Shown one piece after another: positions 1 through 6,974 of a stretch of DNA of 64,000 nucleotides. The stretch comes from an uncultured Ligilactobacillus sp. (GTDB lineage Bacteria; Bacillota; Bacilli; Lactobacillales; Lactobacillaceae). The notes below the pieces were generated by a model. That model had not been told where the DNA came from. It saw nothing but the letters and a program-made list of their open reading frames with translations, and searched no databases. Each line of letters begins with the position of its first letter. Within the stretch, counting starts at the first letter, position 1. The translations under genes and the position numbers were made by a program. The stretch covers positions 212,579-276,578 of the forward strand of contig CALVCU010000015.1 of assembly GCA_944326135.1 (NCBI GenBank). Reading direction: 5' to 3'.

Positions 1-20
1 AAGCATTTTAGACATAAAAA

Positions 21-54
21 AGAGCCTAAGATATTATTATCCTAGGTTCTTTTT
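21..54 (-). terminator. Bidirectional terminator after def
   Basis: A 12-bp imperfect stem (AGAGCCTAAGAT against ATCCTAGGTTCT, with G-U pairs) and a 6-base loop are flanked by an A-run on the left and a T-run on the right. It can therefore end transcription on both strands. It lies just past the stop of the peptide deformylase gene on the minus strand. Confidence 0.8.
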
Positions 55-62
55 TAACACTA

Positions 63-473
63 TTAAATTAAAATTCCATTGCAATGATCAATTTCATGTT
101 GAATTACTTGAGCGATGAAATCATCAAAAGTATCTGTATGATCTTTGAAATTAATATCTTTATATTTAACTTTAATATGTTGATATCTCTTGGTATTTCG
201 AATTCCAGTTAGGGATAGACATCCCTCTTGTGTTTCATATGCACCACTTTGTGAAATGATTTGAGGGTTAATCATGATAACTGGTAGTTGACTAAAAGAG
301 ATAACGATGATTTGTTTGTTTTGACCAATCATATTTGCTGCTAATCCTGCAGCTTTGTCAGCATTGGCAATAAAGGTATCACGTAAATCGTTAACAATTT
401 GGATATCTTTAGGAGTTGCTAATGTAGACTTAGTTTGCAAAATTGTAATATCATGTATAATTTTTTGTTCCAT
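63..473 (-). CDS. def: Short peptide deformylase-like protein
   Basis: A 136-residue protein of the peptide deformylase family, the metallohydrolases that remove the formyl group from new N-terminal methionines. Motif 2 (EGCLS, residues 83-87, metal-binding Cys85) and motif 3 (HEIDH, 126-130) are intact. Motif 1 reads AGLAANMIG (42-50), where canonical enzymes have GxGLAAxQ: the catalytic glutamine is replaced by methionine. The protein is also shorter than typical deformylases. It is the second gene of a minus-strand pair, 2 bases behind the DHH phosphoesterase gene, and ends in a strong hairpin. Family membership is clear. Whether it deforms peptides efficiently or is a specialised paralogue is open, because the main def gene may lie elsewhere. 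Confidence 0.8.
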   Translation of the reverse strand: MEQKIIHDITILQTKSTLATPKDIQIVNDLRDTFIANADKAAGLAANMIGQNKQIIVISFSQLPVIMINPQIISQSGAYETQEGCLSLTGIRNTKRYQHIKVKYKDINFKDHTDTFDDFIAQVIQHEIDHCNGILI

Positions 474-475
474 AA

Positions 476-1561
476 CTAATCCTTATTAAATAATGAAGCT
501 AATTTATCTGCAATCTCAGGATCGAGAGAATCAGCTAAAGCATTACTGTTATCTTCTTCTTGAGTTGTTTGAGCATTAATTTGTTCTTGTTGTTTAATTA
601 CTTTGATTAAAGCTTCTTCAGCTTCAATGATAGGGTTAATAGATAAAACTCCACCAGCTGAATCTGCATGACCGCCGCCATTAAAATATTTAGCAGCAAA
701 ATGTGCAACATCCAATTTACCATTACTACGTAATGAAACACTATGTGCATCAATTACCAGTGCAGCTTGAACATCATGTTTTTGTAACAATGCATGAGCA
801 ATTTCTGATTTATAATCACTTGCATAAACAACTCCCAAAGAGTAACCATCAACATTAAATTCAGTAACGTTCTTTAAATGTTTGTCTAAATAACGTTGAC
901 GTCGTCCGTTTAAAGTACTGATTAATAAAGCATTTTGTGCACGGTATTGTTCCCAACCAGTGTTATAAACTGTTTCAACAAATTTTTGTGATTTAGAAAG
1001 TGGGTAGAACCAGAATAGTTGATTTAATTCATCAGCAGCCTTACGTTCCTCAACGCTCATATTAGGATCTTTTTGCCAATCCCAAGTATCATATGCACGA
1101 ATTAATTCAACTAATTGTTCTAACTGCTGTTGACGTTGAGAAGGGATATTAGTAAAATTGACATTCTTTTTTAGCCAATCCCAAACTAAACTAGTTGCAC
1201 TAGGATTGATGTGTTCATTTGTAGGCGAAATGCAATTAGAAGCATATTGTTGACGCAATTCTTCAGCACTTTCGTGGTGATCGAAAATTAACCAATGATT
1301 AGCAAAATGGCTCTCTAGTTGTTTGAATGAGTATTCATTATCTGGAGTCATATCCATAATGTAAACATCAGTATAATTTTGAAAATTGTTTTTATTAAAA
1401 AAATTATCTAATTCTTTGCCTAGATTACCTGCAGAACAAGTTGTTAAATCGAAATCAACACTGTTAAAGAGATAAGGTTGCAAAGTTGTCAAAAGTAACG
1501 GAGCACCAAAACCATCTAAATCATTATGTGAAAATAATTTAATGTGTTGCTTTTTTTTCAT
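476..1561 (-). CDS. DHH-family phosphoesterase, NrnB/YngD-like
   Basis: A 361-residue DHH/DHHA1 phosphoesterase. The N-terminal domain has the metal-binding NDLDG motif (residues 13-17) and the signature DHH (94-96). The C-terminal DHHA1 domain has the glycine-rich GGGHADSAGG motif near residue 300. This architecture, with the DxDG start and a long helical linker, resembles the Bacillus NrnB oligoribonuclease, which degrades short RNA fragments, so a nanoRNase role is inferred. The start is an ATG with GAGGA about 7 bases upstream. It is co-transcribed with the downstream deformylase gene. The exact substrate (short RNA, pAp or a cyclic dinucleotide product) cannot be decided from sequence. 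Confidence 0.8.
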   Translation of the reverse strand: MKKKQHIKLFSHNDLDGFGAPLLLTTLQPYLFNSVDFDLTTCSAGNLGKELDNFFNKNNFQNYTDVYIMDMTPDNEYSFKQLESHFANHWLIFDHHESAEELRQQYASNCISPTNEHINPSATSLVWDWLKKNVNFTNIPSQRQQQLEQLVELIRAYDTWDWQKDPNMSVEERKAADELNQLFWFYPLSKSQKFVETVYNTGWEQYRAQNALLISTLNGRRQRYLDKHLKNVTEFNVDGYSLGVVYASDYKSEIAHALLQKHDVQAALVIDAHSVSLRSNGKLDVAHFAAKYFNGGGHADSAGGVLSINPIIEAEEALIKVIKQQEQINAQTTQEEDNSNALADSLDPEIADKLASLFNKD

Positions 1562-1690
1562 TAAAAATCCTCGATTTTCTAATTAGTCTAAACCACCTTG
1601 CATTATACCATAATATAGGCATTAGTTTGATATGAATTAGCGATTTTGGTATCATATTTAAAAGGAGATAAGACATTTTTTGAGAATAGG

Positions 1691-2470
1691 ATGGGGATTT
1701 TGACACGGGAAAAAATTCGCTATTTTAAAGATTTTGATGAAGATTTAGTTAAAACTAGCGATCAAAATTATCAAATAAGCCCAGAATTTAAATGGATTCG
1801 TAAAGATAACACATTTAAATTTTGGTCAAATATAATATCGAACTTGGCAAAGGTATTTGCTTGGGGATATAGCAAGATATATTTGAAGCAATCATTTGTA
1901 AATCTTGATATTCTTAAAGCATACCGAGATCAGGGCTTTTTTTTATATGCAAATCATACTCAACCAGTTGGTGATCCGTTTTTGCCAATGTTAGTAGGAA
2001 ATGCACGTAAATACTATGCGATTTGTGTTCAAGCAAACTTAGGAGTGCCAATTGTAGGGCCATTAATGCCTTATGGTGGGGCACTTCCAATTCCAAGTGA
2101 TCTACACCAATTACCGAAATTAGTTGAGGCAGTTAAATATCATATTAATCAGGGGGATTATATTGCAATTTATCCTGAAGCACATGTGTGGCCTTATTAT
2201 ACTAAGATTCGGCCTTTTTCAGAGGCAGCATTTCATTTTCCGGTAATTACAGATGCACCTTCATTTGTGATGACTAATACCTATCAAAAAGCAAAATACT
2301 CAAAAAGGCCTAAAATGATAACATATTTAGACGGCCCATTTTTTCCGGATAAATCATTACCTAAAAAGCAAAGACAAAGAGCTTTAATGGATCAAATTCA
2401 TCAAGTAATGGAAAAACGTAGCCTTTTAAGTGATGTTGAATATGTAAAATATATTCGAAAGGATGGTTAA
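1691..2470 (+). CDS. PlsC-like glycerolipid acyltransferase 1
   Basis: A lysophospholipid acyltransferase-fold protein of about 259 residues. The acceptor motif reads NHTQPVGD, an HX5D spacing rather than the usual HX4D, and the later block is IYPEAHVW where classical PlsC has the EGTR-type motif. It probably acylates a lipid or glycolipid at the membrane. The start is uncertain: a good AAAGGAG sits at 1661-1667 with no in-frame ATG at normal distance. The candidates are TTG 1646 (before that site) and ATG 1691 (chosen, with only a weak AGG nearby). The following GT8 gene begins 8 bases after its stop, so the two are co-transcribed. A second, diverged acyltransferase lies 1 kb further on. Confidence 0.75.
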   Translation: MGILTREKIRYFKDFDEDLVKTSDQNYQISPEFKWIRKDNTFKFWSNIISNLAKVFAWGYSKIYLKQSFVNLDILKAYRDQGFFLYANHTQPVGDPFLPMLVGNARKYYAICVQANLGVPIVGPLMPYGGALPIPSDLHQLPKLVEAVKYHINQGDYIAIYPEAHVWPYYTKIRPFSEAAFHFPVITDAPSFVMTNTYQKAKYSKRPKMITYLDGPFFPDKSLPKKQRQRALMDQIHQVMEKRSLLSDVEYVKYIRKDG

Positions 2471-2477
2471 TGGGAGC

Positions 2478-3320
2478 ATGAATATTTTATATTGTGGTGA
2501 TAAAAATATTCAAGACGGATTGTTAATATCAATTTTATCACTGCTTAAAAATGTAACAGAGCCATTATATATATACGTAATGACAATGGACTTACATACT
2601 GAAAAAAAGGATTATCATGCAATTTCAACACAAACAATTGAATATTTAGATAAAATTGTTACACAGAAAAATTCTCAAAGTTTTGTAAAACGAATCGATT
2701 GTACAACGTTGTTTGCACAAGAACTACCACGAATAAACATGCAAACACGATTTACACCATATGCAATGCTCAGACTATATGCTGACCAAGTTCCAGAAAT
2801 TCCAGATAGAATACTATATTTGGACAGCGATGTGATTTGTTATCAAAACTTCAGTAATTTTTATCATCAAAACATTGATGATGTTGAAATGGTAGGGGTT
2901 CTAGATCATTACGGTCGATGGTTCTTCCATCATAATTTATTTAAACTAGATTATATTAATTCTGGAGTATTACTTTTAAATATGAAGTTAATTAAAAAAG
3001 ACAAATTATTTGCGAAAGCACGAAAATTATGCCAGGATAAATGGATGTTTATGCCTGATCAATCTGCTTTAAATAAATTATGCAAAACGAAAAGGATTGT
3101 TAGCAGGAAGTATAATGAACAACATAAGTTACATTCAGATACTGTTTTTCAACATTTTACAACTAGTTTTCGCTTCTTCCCATGGTTGCATATTCAAACA
3201 ATTAAGCCATGGCAAGTTGATTTAGTTCATAAAAAATTAAAAATTCACGAATTTGATGATATTTTAAAAGAATATCAAAAATTAGTACCATATTTTGATC
3301 AAAAATATAGTGCTGATTAA
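2478..3320 (+). CDS. Family 8 glycosyltransferase
   Basis: A 280-residue GT8 glycosyltransferase, a retaining enzyme that uses a UDP-sugar and a metal. It opens with the typical strand MNILYCGDKN, carries the metal-binding DSD at residues 116-118 (LYLDSDVI) and has a conserved NSGVLLLNM block later. ATG 2478 gives this family-like N terminus and is preferred to ATG 2463; GGATGG upstream can act as its binding site. It lies between two acyltransferase genes and is tightly coupled to the first, which suggests glycolipid or cell-surface glycan work rather than polysaccharide export. The acceptor is unknown. Confidence 0.8.
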   Translation: MNILYCGDKNIQDGLLISILSLLKNVTEPLYIYVMTMDLHTEKKDYHAISTQTIEYLDKIVTQKNSQSFVKRIDCTTLFAQELPRINMQTRFTPYAMLRLYADQVPEIPDRILYLDSDVICYQNFSNFYHQNIDDVEMVGVLDHYGRWFFHHNLFKLDYINSGVLLLNMKLIKKDKLFAKARKLCQDKWMFMPDQSALNKLCKTKRIVSRKYNEQHKLHSDTVFQHFTTSFRFFPWLHIQTIKPWQVDLVHKKLKIHEFDDILKEYQKLVPYFDQKYSAD

Positions 3321-3453
3321 ATCAGCTATTATTTATCTTTAATTATTATATTTATTATTTTTGCAATTTTATTTTGAAATTAAAGCAAGAACTACGCAAA
3401 AGTTGTTGATGACTAGAATGAACTTTTTAAGTGCAAGGAGAAAGAATTAAGTT

Positions 3454-4344
3454 ATGATTATTTTCCCAAATCGTGATGCGGTAATTAAAAATATCCAAAA
3501 AAATGTGGCTAATAAAGAATATAATAAAAAAGTTGAAATTGATGATCCACAAATGACTACTAAAGAAAGTATAAACCGCATAAATGAATACTTTAGAAAA
3601 CGAGCTACTCCAATTGGCAAAGTAAAAAATCTATGTGCACGTGCAATTTATCGTGGCGTAACATGGGTTGAAAATCGCCATACTGAAGTTGTTGGTTTAG
3701 AAAATTTAACGGCACTAGATCGTAAAAAGGGCGCAATTATAACTACAAATCATTTTAATCCGCTCGAAAATACAGTAATTCGTCGTTTTATGAATAAAGC
3801 AAAATTACACAAAAGATTGTTTATAATTTCGCAGGATACTAATCTTGCAATGAAGGGCTTAGTTGGTTTCTTAATGAATAACTATGATATTATCCCACTA
3901 AGCAAAAGTATTAATTATTTAGGTCAAACTTTTCCTAAAATTTTAAAGAAAATAATTAATGATGGCAATTATGTATTAATTTATCCTGAAGAAGAAATGT
4001 GGTTTAACTATCGTAAACCAAGACCTTTAAAACGTGGAACTTATTTTTATGCAGCAAAGATTAATGCTCCAATCATTTCTTGCTTTGTTGAACTAAAAGA
4101 TTTACCAAGTTTTGAACCTAATACAAATGATACAATTCATCGAGTAAAAGCAATTGTACATGTATTACCTGTAATTTTTCCTGATCCAAATAAATCAGCT
4201 AAAGAAAATAGCTTAAGAATGATGGAACAAGATTATAATCAGAAAAAAGAAGCTTATGAGAAAGCTTATGGTAAGAAATTAACATATGATTTTGAACCAG
4301 AAGATATCGCTGGTTGGGTTGAACCAAATGCAGATAAAAAGTAA
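3454..4344 (+). CDS. PlsC-like glycerolipid acyltransferase 2
   Basis: A 296-residue acyltransferase-fold protein that shares its layout with the gene at 1.7 kb: NH motif, then IYPEE-type block, then a C-terminal GT-like strand region. Its acceptor motif is NHFNPLEN, giving HX4E, with the catalytic-dyad aspartate replaced by glutamate. The block IYPEEEMW parallels IYPEAHVW in its neighbour. The N-terminal 90 residues are basic and probably lie along the membrane. Start ATG 3454 has AAGGAGAAAG upstream. A strong hairpin follows the stop. It is likely a diverged paralogue acting on a membrane lipid; altered dyads make the exact reaction uncertain. Confidence 0.75.
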   Translation: MIIFPNRDAVIKNIQKNVANKEYNKKVEIDDPQMTTKESINRINEYFRKRATPIGKVKNLCARAIYRGVTWVENRHTEVVGLENLTALDRKKGAIITTNHFNPLENTVIRRFMNKAKLHKRLFIISQDTNLAMKGLVGFLMNNYDIIPLSKSINYLGQTFPKILKKIINDGNYVLIYPEEEMWFNYRKPRPLKRGTYFYAAKINAPIISCFVELKDLPSFEPNTNDTIHRVKAIVHVLPVIFPDPNKSAKENSLRMMEQDYNQKKEAYEKAYGKKLTYDFEPEDIAGWVEPNADKK

Positions 4345-4345
4345 A

Positions 4346-4382
4346 AAAATAGCAGTTTTGAAAAATCAAAACTGCTATTTTT
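4346..4382. terminator. Shared terminator between convergent genes
   Basis: AGCAGTTTTGA pairs with TCAAAACTGCT around an AAAA loop. A-rich sequence lies to the left and a T-run to the right. It lies between the acyltransferase gene (plus) and treA (minus) and works in both directions. Confidence 0.85.
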
Positions 4383-4388
4383 GTTTAA

Positions 4389-6050
4389 TTAAAATTTAAA
4401 TGCAATTGATTGATATGGTTTTAACTTGATTGAATCCGGCATAGTCATACAATCCTTTGTACCATAGTTATCAATAAGAACGGTTGCTTTTTTTCCTTGT
4501 AAATCAGTTGGAATATCTGTCCAAGGTTCATAACCATAGAAGTTATTAAGAACAAGTAATTGCTTAGAAGAATGATCTAAATAACGGCGATATGCAAAAA
4601 CTTGAGGGTGATCAAGTAGCTCAGCTTTAAAATGACCATCTGAAATTAATTCTTCACTTTTACGCAATTTAATCAATTTTTGGTAGTAAGTGAAAATTTC
4701 ACCATTCTTTAATTCATTTTCTACGTTGATTTCAGTTTGATCTGTAGGTTTTAACCAAGGTTTCCCAGTTGTAAAGCCTGCATTACGTGAAGCATCCCAA
4801 TGCATTGGAACACGTGCGTTATCGCGTGATTTTGTTTTAATAATATTAAATGCTTCATGAGCACTATAACCGGCATCCATCAATTCTTGATATGCATTTA
4901 AACATTCGACATCCACATAGTTATGAATTGAATAGTAATGTGGATTGATCATGCCAATTTCTTCTCCCATATAAATATAAGGAGTACCACGTAATAAGTG
5001 CAAGGTAGTAGCAAGCATTTCAGCGGATTTTTCACGATAATTTATTGGATCACCAAAACGGCTCAATGCCCAAGGTTGATCATGATTATTCCAAAATAAA
5101 GCTTGCCAACCATCACCTTGATCCATGCCAGTTTGCCATTTACTTAAAACTTGTTTTAATTGCATAAAATCAAAAGGCTTTTGTGTCCATTTATTATCAT
5201 CTTTATAATCAACTTTAAGATGATGAAAGGCAAAAAACATTGAAAGTTCATCATTACTTGGTTTAGTATATTCAATTGATTTTTCGATGGTAGTAGAAGA
5301 CATTTCTCCAACTGTGATTGAATTTGGATCTTGTCCAAAACTATTTCGATTAAGCTCTTTAATGTATTTTTCAACAATAGGAGTGTCAGTATATAGTTTT
5401 TTCTCTTCAATAGGATCAGTTGAATCGATTAGATTTTCATCTTTACCAATTAAGTTTAAAACATCAAATCTAAATCCTTTGACGCCCTTATTTCGCCAAA
5501 AGTTTACAATATTGCTAGCTTCTTTGCGCACATCTGGGTTATGCCAATTTAAATCCGCCTGTGATTTATCAAATAAGTGAAGATAATATAAATCGGTGTC
5601 ACCAAATTTTTCCCAAGCAGGGCCACCAAATTTCGATTGCCAATTAGTAGGAAGTTCACCATTAGCTTTAGCTTTTCTTAAATAGAAATAATCCATATAT
5701 TTTTTATTTCCCTTTAGAGCTTCTTGGAACCATTTATTTTCAGTTGAACAATGGTTAAAAACCATATCAAGCATGACATCTACATTGATATCTTTTAATT
5801 TACTTACCAATTCATCAAAATCTTGCATTGTTCCAAAACGAGGATCAATTTGATAGTAGTCTGCAATATCATAGCCATTATCATGTTGTGGAGAAACAAA
5901 AAAGGGATTAAACCAAATCATATCAATGTTTAATTTAGCGATATATGGTATTTTTTCGATAATTCCACGTAGATCACCAATTCCATCATTATTGCTATCA
6001 TAAAATGATTTAGGATAAATTTGATAAATAACTTTTTTTCCTAAGTCCAT
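4389..6050 (-). CDS. treA: Trehalose-6-phosphate hydrolase
   Basis: A 553-residue GH13 enzyme that splits trehalose 6-phosphate into glucose and glucose 6-phosphate in the cytoplasm. The (beta/alpha)8 landmarks are visible: DMVFNHCS near 95-102, nucleophile Asp196 in GFRFDVLN, acid/base Glu249 in VGEMSS and Asp324 in NNHDQP. The N terminus VIYQIYPKSFYDSNNDGIGDL is typical of phosphotrehalase/oligo-1,6-glucosidase. The adjacent treR and treP genes decide for phosphotrehalase. It lies 18 bases behind treR on the same strand, so treR-treA forms one unit divergent from the transporter. Confidence 0.93.
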   Translation of the reverse strand: MDLGKKVIYQIYPKSFYDSNNDGIGDLRGIIEKIPYIAKLNIDMIWFNPFFVSPQHDNGYDIADYYQIDPRFGTMQDFDELVSKLKDINVDVMLDMVFNHCSTENKWFQEALKGNKKYMDYFYLRKAKANGELPTNWQSKFGGPAWEKFGDTDLYYLHLFDKSQADLNWHNPDVRKEASNIVNFWRNKGVKGFRFDVLNLIGKDENLIDSTDPIEEKKLYTDTPIVEKYIKELNRNSFGQDPNSITVGEMSSTTIEKSIEYTKPSNDELSMFFAFHHLKVDYKDDNKWTQKPFDFMQLKQVLSKWQTGMDQGDGWQALFWNNHDQPWALSRFGDPINYREKSAEMLATTLHLLRGTPYIYMGEEIGMINPHYYSIHNYVDVECLNAYQELMDAGYSAHEAFNIIKTKSRDNARVPMHWDASRNAGFTTGKPWLKPTDQTEINVENELKNGEIFTYYQKLIKLRKSEELISDGHFKAELLDHPQVFAYRRYLDHSSKQLLVLNNFYGYEPWTDIPTDLQGKKATVLIDNYGTKDCMTMPDSIKLKPYQSIAFKF

Positions 6051-6068
6051 AAAATCAACTTCCTTTCA

Positions 6069-6791
6069 CTATTTCAATTGAATTTTTTGGCGACGTGCAA
6101 AATCACTAAATTTAAATTTATCAGGACGGTGGTATGATTCAGTTAACTGAAATAAAGTAGTATCTGCTAAAAAAGACATACTCCGAACTAGAACAACCAA
6201 TTTATCTCCCGATAATTCTAATAGTTGTGCAATTTCGTCATCGGCTTGTTCAATAGTAATTTCTTTATTGGCATATGAAATCTCTAAGTTTAATGTATTT
6301 TCAATGTAATTATACAAAGAATTCGCTGCGGCAGAATAGGGCAATTGAGTAATTGGTGGATTTAATAAATAATCACGATCTACAACAGCAGGAACATCAT
6401 CTATTATTCTTAAACGCTCCACAAAAAAGTTTTTTTGATTTTGCTTAACTCCATGTTCCACGAAATATGATGGAATGGGAATATCTGAAAGCAAATTCAA
6501 AACATTTGTTTTAGCATTCATATGTAATTTTTGATTCAGTTCTTGAAAACTGATAATTCCTGAAATTGGTAAAGTAAATTTTTTATAATCAAGTACAATT
6601 GACCCTTTACCTTGAACTTTTTGGATTAAACCTAAATCATTAAGCTGAGTAAGTGCATTTCGAACAGTTTCACGCGAAGTACCATACAACTGTGTTAATT
6701 TATTTTCACTAGGTAAATAATCACCTGGACAAAATAAATTATGATGGATTTTTTCTGCTAGGTCTTGTGTAATCATATCTTGCTTATTCAT
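6069..6791 (-). CDS. treR: GntR-family trehalose operon regulator
   Basis: A 240-residue repressor with an N-terminal GntR winged helix (PSENKLTQLYGTSRETVRNALTQL, about residues 28-51) and a C-terminal UTRA ligand domain that in TreR binds trehalose 6-phosphate. ATG 6791 is chosen over an upstream ATG at 6815 because GGAGG lies 6 bases before it and the protein then starts MNKQDMITQDLAEKI. It is divergent from treP. The perfect palindrome in the treP promoter matches the known TreR operator, so it probably represses treP and perhaps itself. Confidence 0.9.
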   Translation of the reverse strand: MNKQDMITQDLAEKIHHNLFCPGDYLPSENKLTQLYGTSRETVRNALTQLNDLGLIQKVQGKGSIVLDYKKFTLPISGIISFQELNQKLHMNAKTNVLNLLSDIPIPSYFVEHGVKQNQKNFFVERLRIIDDVPAVVDRDYLLNPPITQLPYSAAANSLYNYIENTLNLEISYANKEITIEQADDEIAQLLELSGDKLVVLVRSMSFLADTTLFQLTESYHRPDKFKFSDFARRQKIQLK

Positions 6792-6832
6792 TTTGCACCT
6801 CCAAGATATAATCATTTCACTTTATATTTAAT

Positions 6833-6847
6833 CATAGAATGTCTATG
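6833..6847. promoter_or_regulatory. Inverted repeat upstream of treR
   Basis: CATAGA-ATG-TCTATG is a 6-3-6 inverted repeat about 42 bases before the treR start, overlapping its likely promoter region. It does not match the TreR palindrome near treP, so it could be a separate operator or chance. Confidence 0.3.
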
Positions 6848-6899
6848 CAAGCAATTACAATAATTAAATAACTTTGATAAAGACTCACCTTAAAATTAA

Positions 6900-6928
6900 T
6901 TGACAACTTGTATATACAAGTATAAAAT
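6900..6928 (+). promoter_or_regulatory. treP promoter with TreR operator in the spacer
   Basis: TTGACA (6900-6905) and TAAAAT (6923-6928) are separated by 17 bases. The spacer holds the perfect 16-base palindrome ACTTGTATATACAAGT (6906-6921), which contains the TTGTATATACAA core known for Bacillus TreR. A repressor bound there would sit between the two sigma-A contact sites and block polymerase. The strand and spacing point to treP. Confidence 0.85.
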
Positions 6929-6942
6929 ATCACTTGCAATTA

Positions 6943-6956
6943 TGAAAGCGTTTTAT
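6943..6956 (+). promoter_or_regulatory. Probable cre (CcpA) site before treP
   Basis: TGAAAGCGTTTTAT matches 12 of 14 positions of the catabolite-responsive element TGWAANCGNTNWCA. It lies about 10 bases downstream of the expected start point and 18 bases before the treP start codon, where CcpA would act as a roadblock. This is consistent with glucose repression of trehalose uptake. Confidence 0.6.
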
Positions 6957-6974
6957 TTTAAGGAGGGGGAATCA

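Noticed and set aside
5287..5580. Plus-strand open frame inside treA
   Set aside because: It is antisense to conserved catalytic blocks of treA and has no start signals.
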